Shown: piece after piece, positions 20,511 through 32,626 of the stretch | Position numbering within the stretch: position 1 is the stretch's first letter | Layout: each line of letters opens with the position of its first letter | Source: Aedes albopictus | Lineage: Eukaryota > Arthropoda > Insecta > Diptera > Culicidae | Assembly (NCBI RefSeq): GCF_035046485.1 | Contig: NC_085136.1 | Coordinates: forward strand, 163,615,963 to 163,679,962 | DNA: 64,000 nt | Direction of reading: 5' to 3' | The notes under the pieces: generated by a model | Told to the model about the DNA's origin: nothing | The model's input: only the letters and a program-made list of their open reading frames with translations | The model's database searches: none | Program-made: the position numbers and the translations under genes

Positions 20511-21955
20511 ACCTTAGCGGCCTTCAATGTCAATCGGCTATGGGGAACAGTCACTGTTGTGAGCGGCTCCTGCTGTAGAACAGACGCTCAAGTTTGCAGA
20601 AGCAAACCTTTCCTTCTCTGCCAGGCTCCGAACTAAGTTCGCAGGTTGGTTACCCGATCTACCCTGAGGTAGGTAATGATGGATGGTGCTGAGAAGAGGC
20701 TAATGAGCCCAATGAGGATTATATTGTGCGTTACCCAGCCTTAATCCTAGCATTGGGGTCATAATAACACAGACAGAAAAGCTGAGCGTTCACTGTTTAC
20801 GTTAGCGTGGTCCAGCTAATGCACGAAGAAGGTTAACCGTGCTTGACACAATATAGGTTAAATATTTAGGAGTTGATGCAGATGTTTTACACTTGTGGTT
20901 AACGATCTGAAAAGCTGTGAAAATCTTTTATTGAATTGTTTGTGCCATCATGGAAGTTGATCCACTCCCGATTGGTAACCACTGTGAGTGTGAGAGAAGT
21001 ACTCCCGATGGGATGCAGTCAGTGGGAGCCTCGAATATGCATCGACACATTCAGTCAGTGCTGCAATGCCATCGCCACCACCGCCGCCGCTGTTGCAGCC
21101 GTAATCCCTTGATGCAATTATTGAATCGGATGCTTCCGTGCAAAGCTGCCAACCGTTTATACCTATGTGAGTTCACGCTGTTTTCTGGTTGGTGTGCTCC
21201 GCAGTTAGCGCGGCATGTAAACGAGGCTGTTTTTGATTGGATGGGTGAGAACGGCCGCTATTAAATCAACCAACAGGGCGAATTACCACAGGGTCTTCGA
21301 TAATTGTTCTTATCTTTTGTGGCAACCGTGCATGTCCCATGCAGAGGAATTATTTATGTTGCTGGCGGTAGCTCAAAGGTGGAAAAGACGATTACAATTG
21401 TTTCGGCGTACTAGTATCTAGTTCATTTTAAACAGTTTTTGTGCAGTTTTATGGGCTTATCCGATGGCAAAGTGGTGAAGAAATTCCCTGCCCTTCGATT
21501 CAGAAAGGGGGACGGGCAGCATTCTACCAACTTAGTCGAGGAAGAATTCTTAGAAAAACTCCTCGCACTAACATTCCTTCCCTTCCTAGATGATCGTAAG
21601 GACGTGGCCGACGCCGATACTGACAATATGAAGTTCTGAACCCTCGAAGAGATGTGTTACAAACTAATACTCAATCCAAAGCTTGGTGTTGTAGCTGATT
21701 AGTTATGAAGAAAACCATCAAACATATTTACAATCTTTTGAGATTTGCTCGTTAGAGTAAAAAATTAGGTGCACTCATTTTTGCCGAAGTACGCCAAATT
21801 ACGAAAATTTACGTGATTATTTTCAGTTTAGTGACCTTGTACTACTAGCATCGATACTAATCTTCAGTTTGAATAGAAATTTGCTTTTTCGTTTTCGAGA
21901 AGAACTGAGCAATTTTGCTGATGAAATACGTCAAGTGCTGAGCAACCAATGACAT
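20511..21955. other. No gene seen; one odd open frame at 21449-21639
   Basis: The stretch carries no TIR pair or retroelement motif that I recognise. A plus frame at about 21449-21639 reads a compact, charged peptide (FMGLSDGKVVKKFPALRFRK onward, with VEEEFLEKLL) ending in a stop. It has no good upstream ATG and could be a piece of a transposon or a chance frame. Confidence 0.35.
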
Positions 21956-21959
21956 ATAC

Positions 21960-22945
21960 ATTAGTGTGGGTCATCGGAACCGTTTTCTCAGATCAAAGCT
22001 TTTTTGATTCCGTTTCGGGTCCTGAGTATCTGTGCAAAATTTGAGCACGATCGGTTGCGTCTACACTTTGCGCATTGCAATTGAAATTTGTATGGAATTT
22101 TGTATGGGAAAACATACTTTTTTGTATTTTTGTCATAAGTTGAAAAAGTTTGTCTGAAACTTTTTAACCGATACTGTAAAATGATAGCCAAGGATGTTCT
22201 GAAAAACTTTGTTGAAGAACGCAAAGCGATCCGATGCTTGTGGAAATAGTTATAACCAACGAACCGCATGCATGTGATTATGCTTTAACACGTAAAGGAA
22301 TAACAATAGCAACAAAATCATAGTTCCTTTGAATTCCACTAAGAATTTGCATCCTTTGACAGATACGTATTTCGACCTCAACTGTAAGGTCGTCTTCAGT
22401 GTCTTGTACTTGACTCGACTCGACTCGAATCAAGTACAAGACACTGAAGACGACCTTACAGTTGAGGTCGAAATACGTATCTGTCAAAGGATGCAAATTC
22501 TTAGTGGAATTCAAAGGAACCGTACTTAACCCGATTTTCTTTTATTTACAGATATTCCCCTAACAAGCCCAGGTTAATCATCATCAACAAAATCATGCTG
22601 TTTCGCCAAGCAATGCCAGCGCTATAACTTTTTTCATAAGCATCAGATCACTTCGCGGTCTTCGACAAAGTTTTTCAGGACACCCTAGGCTATGTTTTCT
22701 TTTTATCGGTTACATGGTTTTAGAAAAAATCGAGCTTGTTATAAGAGAAATGCAAAAAAGTGTGTTTTCCCATGTAAAACCCCATACAAACTTCAAACGC
22801 GATGCGCAAAACGTAGACATAACCGATCGTGCCCAAATTTTGCACACTTATTTGGGTCCTGAAATAGGATCAAAAAAGCTTTGATCTGATGAGATATCAT
22901 TGAATTTTTCATTTTTCCATATAAACGATGACCCACTCTAATATA
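21960..22945. mobile_element. Foldback element with long inverted arms
   Basis: The left arm, beginning GTGGGTCATCG near 21965, and the right arm, ending CGATGACCCAC near 22937, are diverged inverted repeats of about 280-330 bp. Matched landmarks are GATCAAAGCTTTTTTGATYC, GGGTCCTGA, CAAATTTTG...CGATCGGTT and GGGAAAACA. The arms surround a second, near-perfect palindrome (22318-22531). No transposase is seen. The ORFs it contains run across the arms. Confidence 0.7.
22318..22531. repeat. Near-perfect palindrome inside the foldback element
   Basis: GGTTCCTTTGAATTCCACTA and the following about 80 bp are repeated inverted after a short centre near 22421 (TTGACTCGACTCGACTCGAATC). The two strands therefore encode nearly the same peptide. 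High arm identity compared with the older outer arms suggests a later insertion or recent duplication. Confidence 0.8.
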
Positions 22946-23345
22946 CATTCAGGACCCATCGATTGTTTCCCTGTGCAATTTTGATTGATCTAGTCAGTAA
23001 CGGAGTAGCAAATACGAATTGCTCACGCTCATGTTCATCCAGAATTCTTAGGAGAACTAGTCAAAACTTCGATTGATATTGTAATAGTCTCTAGAAGATG
23101 AGTTAGAGGATCAAAATTGCCATGACACTCTGTATCATTCGTGGAATTGTTCTGAATGGCCGCTTTGAGAACAACAACCAGTTCGAAGATCGTGACTTTG
23201 CGAGTGACCGTGAACGTTCTGCCTACACGAAACCCTAAACGTTCGGATGAACTGGAAGAACATGGCCTAATACAGATGATAATGGTGATCCACTATACGC
23301 TCGGCACTGGAGTAGAGTTTCTTTGTAATCAACAAGGTATCAAGA

Positions 23346-23563
23346 TAGGGTAGCAAACCACTTGGGCAGTGGCCGGTATTTTGGGCACTCTTCGCTATAA
23401 CTCAGTCAATTCCAAACCAATTGACTTGAAATATTGTACACGGCTTAATGCTATACGTATCTCATCGCGTTCCAAAAATTGTGTCAATTGGTTCAGAATT
23501 GGCTGAGTTATAGCAGAAAAGTGCCCAAAATAGGACCCCTGCCGAGATGGTTCCACTTCCCTA
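23346..23563. mobile_element. Small MITE, family also at 50721-50934
   Basis: The unit begins TAGGGTAGCAAACCACTTGG and ends GATGGTTCCACTTCCCTA, short inverted ends. A centre with ACTCAGTCAATTCCAAACCA and its near-inverse (CCAATTGGTTCAGAATTGGC region) makes it partly self-complementary. The copy at 50721-50934 matches along its whole length at lower identity. It is non-coding. Confidence 0.7.
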
Positions 23564-23914
23564 GTACATGAGCATTTTACTTTACTTGCTCTCGAGAACC
23601 GAGTAGCGCTGACGGGCTACGGTTTTGGCTCCTCTTATTTTCGCTCGCTCAATCGCGGCTTTGGCGTTTCTTCGCTCCTCTAGCTGCGTTCAGGTGTGAT
23701 TTGTGATCTACCGTTTTGGTTCGCCAGGTCTTCCTTTTTATCTTGATGTCTTTCAGTCGGCGTATGCTGAACTTGCACCAAATTTTCTCCTACTCTTGTC
23801 ATCCAGAATCTCTGAAAAAGTTGCGTAGCTGCAATAGCTTTTGCGATCTGCCATGGGCAAGTGATTGCATCATCACTTCATCACCTTCCCCAGTGGCATC
23901 CTCGCCTAAAAATA

Positions 23915-24347
23915 CAGGGGATAGACAAAATGATCGGGACAGGCAAAATTTTCACTTTCAAAAAAAGCGTTCAACTAACTGTAACTTTTCAAAAAATGCA
24001 TCAAATACTTTCAAATTTTCACTGTAAATTGATCAACTAATTGTGTATCAGTTGAAAAACATCGGGCTATTCTGCACGAAGTTATAAAGATTCTAGAAAA
24101 AGATATAATTATCCGATAGCCAACTTTGAGCTGCTATGTCTTTGGTTCACTGAATCCGGAGATATAACAGCTCAAAGCAAGCTATCGGCTAATTTTAACT
24201 TTTTCTAGACTCTTTATAACTTCGTGCAGAATAGCCAGATCTTTTCCACATACTGACCAGTGCCTCTTTTGAAAAAATTACAGCTAATTGAACATTTTTT
24301 AGAAAGTGAAAAATTTTGCCTGTCCTGATCAGTTTGTCTATCCCCTG
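23915..24347. mobile_element. TA-flanked MITE, 433 bp; larger relative at 57207-59127
   Basis: Ends CAGGGGATAGACAAAATGAT and the complement of CAGGGGATAGACAAACTGAT are flanked by TA (23913-23914, 24348-24349). Inverted similarity goes on inward (GGGACAGGCAAAATTTTCAC on the left, GTGAAAAATTTTGCCTGTCC on the right), and a central inverted pair around GCACGAAGTTATAAAGATTC makes most of the unit foldable. There is no ORF of note. Confidence 0.8.
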
Positions 24348-24349
24348 TA

Positions 24350-25289
24350 GAAGGTCACCAACATTTACGCACTGAAGATGCCTGTTACAGATAAGTAGTT
24401 ATCTCATCGTAGTTGTTTTAGTGGAATCCGAACAAACGTAACAGTACAATTGCTTCAGACTTAAACAAGCGTCGGTACCGTACAAAGTAAGATTAATTTT
24501 ATCTTATTTTTTAATTTAATTTTATTATTGAAGAACAACATAAACTAACCTCAAGAAAACTCTTTGATAAACAAATTCCATGTCAACACTTTAACCACGG
24601 TTCCAATACTCACTAACAAAACCATATCCTGCCACTGCAATAAAATAACTTCATCGGTCGTGTCCTGTGACTATCAGGTCGGTGGCGAGTACACACAAAA
24701 GGATAATGATCCCACGTCTGTTCTGGTGCCAATCGTACCGCCCCGGTCACTGTAGATTTAATAGCGCGTACTTGGGTGTGCGCTCTTTTGCGGTGCAACA
24801 TGACGTGACGGGGGTGCTTTGGAATCAGTCGCCGTGCCGTTTGCTAGACTACACTCGAAACGGCACCTTTCGTGATTCCTTTCACGTGCATAAATATGTG
24901 CGGAAAATCTATTCCCCGTTCCCCATTCGTCACATTCTAGGGGCAGCCGTCGTTAGGAGCTCTTCGCTGGTCGTGGTTTCGTGATGGTTTCCAGTCATCC
25001 AGAAGGTGTATCGCTGATGACTTTGAATTCGTGTGGCCCTCTGCTTTCGGAAGTGGCTTGTTCCGGTCAGGTTATGAAAATCGTAGGCGGATCTAAGGTT
25101 TAGACGTTTAGCATTTCATCCTTTTGTATCAACTGGAAGATGATTCTTTAAACATTTCGTTTGGACATGAATGCGATGGGTCTTTCCACGAAATGCTTGC
25201 CGTAACTTTGCCACTAAGATAGAGCCTGCGTCCAGCTTAGTTTTGATGACCAATTAGTCTTGTAGATACTTTAAGAACTGTCATATTTT
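24350..25289. other. No gene seen
   Basis: This is relatively GC-balanced DNA at 24600-25000, with an open plus frame at 24667-24984 lacking known motifs. It could be regulatory or 5' untranslated sequence of the downstream MBD gene, but no splice pair or promoter is identifiable. Confidence 0.35.
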
Positions 25290-25425
25290 GTTTTTATCTG
25301 TTTTACCGAGATTCCGAAGGAAGAACTCACATTTTGCGAGTTTGTCGAGAGTGGGATTCGATCCCAGGTCCTCGGCGTGATAGTCAAGTATTGTAACCAT
25401 CACACCAGGTCCGCTCTACAACTGT
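25290..25425 (-). mobile_element. tRNA-derived SINE (Feilai-like?)
   Basis: On the minus strand, TGGTGTGATGG (A-box-like, about 25402-25412) and GGGATCGAATCCCA (B box, about 25350-25364) have the spacing of a pol III tRNA-type promoter. They are followed by a body and a TATC-repeat-poor tail. Related pieces lie at 7870-7985 and 36445-36545. Feilai is the known tRNA-related SINE of Aedes aegypti; whether this is that family was not tested. Confidence 0.6.
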
Positions 25426-26612
25426 CATAAAATCTAATACCTTTTATTTTAGTTTTATGATGTTTTTGAGAGCCTATTCTAGTCTAAATATTCAACGAAA
25501 AAACGTTACTCGGGTTTATCAATCGGGATCAAACTCAAAAAACTTCTGACCCTTTGTCATAAAATACTTTTAGAGAGTTTTAGACACGCTTTAAAACTAA
25601 TGTATCAAAACAATCTGTTATTGGCAACTTTAGGGTTGCTGAATCCCCTTACTGCGCTTCAGAACCGTTGGCGAGGTGGGTACATTGTATGCCTCGTCGT
25701 ACGAACCTATTGTTTGTTGTTCTACCCAATTAATATCGCAACCGAACAAATAACAAGCGACGAGTTGTGTACATTTGCCCGTTAGTTTATTTGCTTGCTA
25801 GTCTACACTTTTTCCTCCGTTGCGTTGCGTTCCATGTTCCGGGTGCCAACACGGCTGAAGAAGAAACGAACGATGCACATGCACTTTCTGGTCGTCTCCG
25901 CCGAGGGGAAACCTGTAATGTTTATCGCCAGAGAAGTAGTAGGTGAGTATAGAGAGACTCTCGCCACGAATAGCCGATTAACAACTACCACGGAACTTTA
26001 GTCAGTCCATCTGCTAGAGGCGGCTCCAATCAAAGCGCCACACCACGGTATCCCAGAACCACTTGGCCTTAGCTGACGGTGGGTGTGTAGAGCATGACCA
26101 AACTAGTTTTAATGGAAAAGATATGCGTTTCAATTGTTCTGCCTGCGTACTTCAGACCAGACGACCGAACTTTGCGTGTTTGTTCACTATAATTTAGCAG
26201 TTCGTGCGGTCTTAACTGATGTGTTAGCCAAAGTTTATGGCTATAACTCTTGAGGTGCCGAGGTTAAATGACATCGGTACTCGATAACTTAACTTGTTAA
26301 CTATTGATTGCTCTAAAAGAAGCTGTATGTGTTGTTGTTATTCAACTATTAAAGGTGTGCATTTCGATTATAGAAGAAACCTTGTTAGTATTTTTTAGCA
26401 TACTTTGAACACAGAAACGTCTATATGACAAACAAATTCCAGTCCACTTTTTGAGTTTGTTTTGATTCTATATCACCCAGTAAAATGCAGCCTGATCGAA
26501 GAATTGCACCAGTCGTTTAAACTTAAAATATAGTTTAGCATAGGAATACTTCATCTATTCATCAACTGAGAATAGTTTTTCTAACAAATCATTTTTTCTC
26601 TCCACATTCCAG
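25426..26612 (+). other. Upstream flank or intron of the MBD gene
   Basis: No coding region is supported. The right end is a good splice acceptor: a pyrimidine-rich tract (ATTTTTTCTCTCCACATTCC) followed by AG at 26611-26612. At least one untranslated exon must therefore lie further upstream. Its position is not visible. Confidence 0.55.
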
Positions 26613-26636
26613 TGCCCTCGACGCATCAAATCATAA

Positions 26637-27376
26637 ATGGCAGCGTCGAATGCTGATGTCATGCGTGGCAGTGGACCCTCCGTCGCTGCCCCTGGCTCAG
26701 CAATTCAGCAAATCGCACATCACCAGCTGGCATCAACTATATCAACTCAACAGCATCACTCGATCCCACCAAACCATCACATCCAGCAACTGCAGAATCT
26801 GACGCAGCAAACCGTAACAGTAGCAGCCGGACATCACCATGTATCGAACAACCCAAGTGCAATGGTGCACCATCACCATCGAGTGCAGCAGCAGCAGCAA
26901 CAACATCAACTTCAACAGCTGGCGCAGCAACAGCCGCTTCAGCATCCCTCGTTACAGCACAGGATTGGCCAGTACAATGGAAACATGGGTAATTTGATGT
27001 TTCCTTCTTCCGAAAATCTTTCCGGGCCGGGCAGCAGCAACGACACGAATCTCGCCGCAAGTGCCAGTGCCAGTGATATCAGCAATACCGCGGTTGTAAA
27101 TATAGCTAGTGTGAATCATCATCCTACGTTGGGTAGCGTCGCCGCGAAGGATGGTGTAGCGAATAACAGCAGTACCATCAATCCCGTCTTGAACAGGATA
27201 GCCACGAATGTTGCTGGTAGCATTCCAGTAGAAAATGTACCAGTTATGCAGCAACAACAGCAGCAACCATTAAGTGAGAGTTTGTCTCCAAAAGCGGGGG
27301 GTAGTGCTGTGACGCGAAGCAACGTTGCTCCTGGTTGGAGGAGGATAAAATACAATTGCGAGATTATCTACATAAG
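26637..27376 (+). CDS. sba: MBD5/MBD6-type protein (six-banded homologue), first coding exon
   Basis: The ATG at 26637 follows directly on an in-frame TAA (26634-26636) and sits 24 nt after a splice acceptor, which fixes the start. The exon encodes 246 residues plus two bases of codon 247. It has His-rich patches (66-68, 78-81), a Gln-rich stretch (83-108) and a long Ser/Asn-rich low-complexity region. From residue 231 comes the start of an MBD fold, APGWRRIKYNCEIIYI. The donor AAG|GTAAGT ends it at 27376. Joined to 51624, the domain reads on in phase. Drosophila sba and human MBD5/6 share this domain; in humans it contacts the PR-DUB deubiquitinase complex and does not bind methyl-CpG (established). 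Nuclear chromatin function is inferred. Confidence 0.85.
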
Positions 27377-28198
27377 GTAAGTCTGTATTATAGTATGGTG
27401 ATTTCAATGCGTCTTCTGGGTATCTGGAAAATGTGCAACCAGTGGGAGATTTTTGTTTTCTCTATACTTGAAAGTAATAAATTACTATCAGCAATGGGAA
27501 CACAGCACAGACTTGAACAGTGGGCTTTTTTACACACTTCGTTCTCTTAAATGCGTGCCGAATGTCCAGATTATCACTCGTATTGTCTATTTGGGCATTG
27601 AGTGCGACTCCGTGTGCGTTCAAAGCAGAACGAAAACTATTGGCGTACGTGCGGGTGCGGGTAACTTTTCTTCTCCTAACAGTCCCGCAGGTCTTTGGCT
27701 CAAAGCAACATTTTAGTTCCGCTGGAGGAGAGCGTACGACGAAAGTTGAAAGGATACGGCGTAAGTCTAGGAATCACATGCTCACAGCTGGAGAAATGTT
27801 TTTTTAGGTTGCGTCACAGTGGGCACAAAAAGGTCTTTAAACTACGGAGAATTTGTACCTGAAAGCCTTAGATCGAGTGTATCGATTCAAGATTTTGTCT
27901 AGCAAAATAAAAAAGTAGGTTTATTAAAGTGTTAGTAGTTTCAAATTCAGCACTACATATATTGATTGCCAGCAAAATTATCATCTATCTCCACCCAAAA
28001 TTAATCGAATACAAAAATATTATCATTGTTAGTACCCAAGAACTAATTTAGAGTTTGTATGGAAACATTGTTTGTTTGTGGCAAGATATTCTGTCGATGA
28101 AACTGCCGTTCTATACACGGCAACTAAAAAAAATCTGTATAGGGGTGCAATAAAATTGTGTTGTACTCGGTGTTAATGCGCTCTGTTAATTACAACTA

Positions 28199-28628
28199 CA
28201 GTGCGAGAAATAAGTATAAAGACAGAGCCGTTTTCCATACAAAATAATCATGTTAAGGGATCAAAATCTCTTTTTCTAGCGATTCGATTGTTATGGAATT
28301 TTGTCTGCAACCTTAAAATAACTAGAATTTTGGCTAGAAATATAAATCATCATCCATGAAAACGTTGATATCGACTTTTCAGATTCAAATAAATATAAAG
28401 TCACTTATTTCCATATAAAAATGTGTCTTTATATTTATTTGAATCTAAAAAGTCGATATAAACGTTTTCATGGATGATGATTTATATTTCTAGCCAAAAT
28501 TCTAGTTATTTTAAGGTTGCAGTCGAAATTCCATAACAATCGAATCGCTAGAAAAAGAGATTTTGATCCCTTAACATGATTATTTTGTATGAAAAACGGC
28601 TCTGTCTTTACACTTATTTCTCGCACTG
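28199..28628. mobile_element. 430-bp foldback MITE, TA-flanked, arms nearly identical
   Basis: The left end is CAGTGCGAGAAATAAGTATA; the right end is the complement of CAGTGCGAGAAATAAGTGTA. TA flanks both (28197-28198, 28629-28630). Almost the whole element is an inverted repeat of two arms of about 205 bp around a short centre near 28410-28420, with only scattered mismatches. It would form a long RNA hairpin if transcribed as part of the intron. It is non-coding. Confidence 0.85.
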
Positions 28629-28977
28629 TATAGAGAATAGAAATATGTTGATAACTAAACAATGCAATTCAGAAGAAAAAGCACATTGATTGTCATAGAT
28701 CAAACAAACTTTCTATACAACTCGTGCAATCCTCTTCGTAGGCCAGGCCTTCCTAAATGTAGGGCTGCATGTCCCTGCTTAATCTCGGTCGAAAAGACGA
28801 TATTATCTCCTTCCGGACCCCACAGACCTCCAAGGTCTCTCTCTTTTGAGCAACTTGTATCAACTAATATCGACTTCGCCGCACATTTCAGATCTTGGAA
28901 CTGTCGCAAAACTTCCTCATAATTGTTGATCCAGTTTCGAATCTCAAAGCCTCCATTAGCATGTACCAAATTTTTTT

Positions 28978-29186
28978 TGAATGTTCGCTATTCATGTGTC
29001 GTGTCCTTGAACGATCGGAATAATAAAACATGTTTTAGTTTCCAAACGGGGACGATTTTTTTAAAACAAAACACTTTTTTCATGCAAAAAAAGTATGAAA
29101 AATTTCATAACACCGTTTTAATTTTTTTTTCCGAAGAATGTTGATCGTTCAAGGACACGACACATGAATAGCGAACACTCAAAAAA
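28978..29186. mobile_element. Small TIR element, about 210 bp
   Basis: GAATGTTCGCTATTCATGTG then TCGTGTCCTTGAACGAT is found inverted at 29149-29186, giving TIRs of about 37 bp with a single end difference. T- and A-runs lie outside the arms. The interior (about 135 bp, AT-rich) has no coding function. Confidence 0.75.
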
Positions 29187-29399
29187 AAATTGGTTAAAAT
29201 CGGTTGAGAACTGTTTCCGCAATCGTAGTCACCGCATTGACGTTTTTGGAAAACATACTTCCGAGATAATCGCGTTTAAAGTTTCAAGTATGCACTACGC
29301 GCCCGTAAGGGAGCGAGTCGCAAAACGCTATTGGCCTCCTAAAGTGAGGTTAAGTTTAGTGATATCCCATTTCGTATTTTAGTGATTGAGTCGTTTCAA

Positions 29400-29800
29400 A
29401 TAAAATTTAATGTGGGATCGGGGTAGAAAAAAATATTTTATCGATAAATTTACCAATAAAATGATGAGGACTGATAGGGAACTGGTATTTCTCTTTCAAA
29501 CTTAGACATTCGTTTAGCCGAGGCCCAACATTTTTCAAAAAAGTGTCAGGAAACTCATACAAAAGCTTTTACGATAAAACTTTTTTTATGGCAGTGATAG
29601 TATATCTAGTACTGTTTTATGAAAAGGTGATACATCACACTTATATATACACTGAAACAAAAACGAGGGTAAAAACCCTTCAAATGTCTTTTTTTGCCTA
29701 GACATTTGTTTAGCCGAGGTTAATGAAAAATTGGGTTTCAATAGATTTTTTGTAATCTCGTCAGTGTATTTCGAGGGCATTTAGTTTATGACGTGTTAGC
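29400..29800. repeat. Repeat with CATTCGTTTAGCCGAGG motifs, related to 32945-33150
   Basis: TTAGACATTCGTTTAGCCGA occurs at about 29503-29523 and, slightly changed, at 29698-29718. The inverse (TCGGCTAAACGAATGTCTA) occurs at about 33122-33142 and 32948-32968. In the latter region, TAGACATTCGTTTAGCCGAG is preceded, reading on the minus strand, by TATACAGTGG, which looks like the end of a mariner-type element. Probably these are two partly decayed copies of one family. Confidence 0.55.
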
Positions 29801-29932
29801 AAGATAATTGACCTTAAAAGTTTATTTATTTGTGAAATTCAAAGAAATATTATAAAAAAAGGAGAAACGATGATGAATTAATTTATTTAAAGAAAATGCT
29901 TTTTTAAACACTCTAATGTAGGCTAGATTATA

Positions 29933-30958
29933 GGGTGTCCCAGAAAGTATGGGCACAACTTTGTATAGCGAAAGTACAATCATTTTCTTAACAAACAACA
30001 ATTTTTATATTTTTGTATTTTTATTTAGAGTATTTTAATTGATACTTGTGAAGAGTTTATACATTAAATATGGTTTCTATATGCAGAATGATTATTATTA
30101 TTATTATTATCTTTATTTAAGAGATTTGCAGCCCTAGGCTGGCTCATCTCTCGAATGCAGAATGATTAAAATGGAAAAACATCTTTTAAAACTTCTGCAC
30201 AAACTACTTTTTTACGGTTTTGCCAAATATCCAAATTCGAAACATTTTTTTCGAATTTTTTTCACATGATACATTCGAAAACATGTTTCCTCAGATGGTT
30301 GATTGATTTTTTTTATAAAAATATGTTTTGATTGTGCGTACGGGCAAATCATAATTTTGAGAAAACTGAAAAATTCGCCTTTTCTATTTCTGGATTAGAC
30401 ATGCCCACAGACATTCGAGTTTTAAAACATGTTTTGACGAGAATAAAAACAAGTCAATCTACACTTTATAAAGCTGGGGCATTTATTGAACTTATAGTGA
30501 AATTAAAATGTGATTTTCTGCATGTTGTGATATATATTCAGAAGCTTGTTTTCAACTATTAGAAAAACAGGTTTTCAAAGATATCGATTTTGGTGTTTCA
30601 ATTCATTTTTCAGGGTCAAAAGTATATGTTTTCAATCCGAACTTAGGGTTGTATAATAGATACGCATGTAGAAATACACGGATATATTTTTTGAAATTTT
30701 TATCGAGCTTAATTTCATGCGTAGAAAACAATTTGTTAAGCGATGTTATTGAAAAATATAGCAATTTGTGCAGAAGCTTTAAAAGGTCTTTCAGGAAATG
30801 TTCTACCGCATTCAAACGAAGTGTAAAATGCAAATTCTAATGATTGGCATTTGATGTTGACATATTGAGACAGGATATGTGTGAAAATAAAGTTTGTTTA
30901 TGCATCCATTCCCAAATGGCAGAGCTGCAAAGTTGTGCCCATACTTTCTGGGACACCC
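29933..30958. mobile_element. Non-autonomous Tc1/mariner-like element, TA-flanked, 1.03 kb
   Basis: The left end GGGTGTCCCAGAAAGTATGG and the right end CCATACTTTCTGGGACACCC are perfectly inverted over at least 27 bp, with TA outside each. The interior carries two plus frames (30332-30562, 30649-30840) with no transposase motifs. The size is close to that of an autonomous mariner, but no DDE/D signature was found. A small insert with (ATT)n sits at about 30090-30165. Confidence 0.8.
30090..30165. repeat. (ATT)n plus SINE/LINE tail, flanked by a short duplication
   Basis: GCAGAATGATTA occurs just before and just after a stretch made of (ATT)n, CTTTATTTAAGAGATTTGCA and CTAGGCTGGCTCATCTCTCG. The duplication of about 11 bp marks a short retroposon tail insertion. 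The tail resembles that of the SINE at 25290 and 36445. Confidence 0.6.
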
Positions 30959-31698
30959 TATAGTTGTTTTTAAAATATGGCACAGAATTATTGCTGGAAA
31001 TGTTTAAATTATTGCATAAAAAGTCGTTAAAAAATAAAGTATATAGGTTTGCGGCTGATTAAACTTTAAAATGGGATTGATGAAAGCTAAAATAAATAGT
31101 TCTGTGTAGTAATAAAGACGTATCCTAATGCCTCTGAAGTATAACTGTATAATACTAGCATTACTAAATGAATAAAAAGACTGCCAAGCAAGAGAACTGC
31201 AAGAAGAGTCGGAATTTTTGAACCCTGTTTATTTTAAAGCAGATGCTCATACAAAAATGCACGACATGGTCAAAACATTGGCTTTCATTTCATTCAATCT
31301 GAAGACATATATTATAAACGAGTCTCAGATTTGAACCATTCATCTTTAACGTGATTTATTTGAAAAGAATATCTAAATTATGAAACAAGTAGTTCATGCT
31401 AGAAATTTGAATACTTTGGGTGTCATTTCTCAAAATGTGAGGCGTCCAATGTATGTTATTTCAGTCAGAATACAGTGTAGCAGATATTGGAAGCTATAAG
31501 AAGACGTAATAGTAGTAAACACAGTGATTTATGCAAGTTAAACTATCATATTTCATCGAAACAATACTTGAGTACGTGATTTTTTTATGGTTTGCGGCAT
31601 TTTTTTCCATTAAAAACTTTGTTTTTCGTAGATTTTCAACTTGCACTCGTCGTTTTACTTTTATTAGAATCTTTTGAAACACTTCCGATGAAAATAAC

Positions 31699-32295
31699 TA
31701 GGGTAAAAGGGTATAATACGCCCCACCGGGGCAAAACGCCCCCCTTCATTTTCTAGCGATTCAAGCGCAATTTGCATGCGGGATCGATTGGAAATCTTAA
31801 ATATTGATGATTAATTGCCATCAAGCTGGTCCGTTAGTTGATTGGTATATAAAAGCAATAAAAATATCAAAAAGTCTGAAATCGAGCCTTTTGGCGTAAT
31901 ATTTTACCTCTTGCAAGCTGGCTTCATTGTAAACGAAGCTAGTTCTGTTCGCTTATGTTATTTTGTAACTTTAATGCAGTTAAACACTTGTTAAAAGGCC
32001 CTCCTAGGATAAGCATGTGGTTGAATTAACCCCTCGTACAGTTTTATCATGGGGCTGAACGTTTTTCTTTTGATGGGGCGTATTGCCCCGTTTGTTTTGA
32101 TAAGGCAAATTTTGGAACGTTTTCGAAAAACGTTTCAAAGCTTCCATAGCCGCCCCTCCAGAGGTAAAGTTCTCATGCAACAATTCACTGACTTTAGAAA
32201 CAACGATTTGCAGTGGACAATAGATGGAATAAGGCGCCAATTTTAGATATATTGCCATTTCTGTTTAGGGGGGGCATATTATACCTGTTTACCCT
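31699..32295. mobile_element. MITE with GGGTAAA inverted ends and GGGGC-rich subtermini
   Basis: TAGGGTAAAAGGGTATAATA then CGCCCC at the left is matched by the complement of TAGGGTAAACAGGTATAATA then TGCCCC at the right. A further inverted pair, TGGGGCGTATTGCCCCG, lies inside near 32075. No transposase is seen; the target duplication is probably TA. Confidence 0.7.
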
Positions 32296-32430
32296 ACAAT
32301 AAATTTCAATTTGGAAACATTTTTAATATTGTTACATATTAGTACGAGATGCATGTAAAATTAATATGGCAACACTTTCAAAAACGATCAAATTCTTGAT
32401 TTACAATCGATCTGTAATTCAGATCACCAT

Positions 32431-32610
32431 AGTGGTTTCTGCTTTTAGTAGTGTTGCGTGTACGTACACGTTGCATTACACGAACACTACCTGAGTTACT
32501 GGTTGAAAATAGTAAACAAAAATCAGCTGTTCCCGGCAAAATCAAATGGGCATATTTTCAACCAGTAGATTTGCATTAGTGTTCGTGACGCCGCGCTGCG
32601 AAACCACTAT
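32431..32610. mobile_element. Short inverted-repeat element
   Basis: AGTGGTTTC at the left and GAAACCACT at the right bound a unit whose arms are partly inverted (GTGTTCGTG/CACGAACAC and TTTTCAACCAGTA/TACTGGTTGAAAA). It is non-coding and lies directly beside the hAT-type MITE. Confidence 0.6.
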
Positions 32611-32626
32611 ACAAAATAATTGTGTT

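Noticed and set aside
22278..22529. Matching open frames on both strands encoding the same peptide
   Set aside because: They result from the palindrome and carry no independent evidence of coding.
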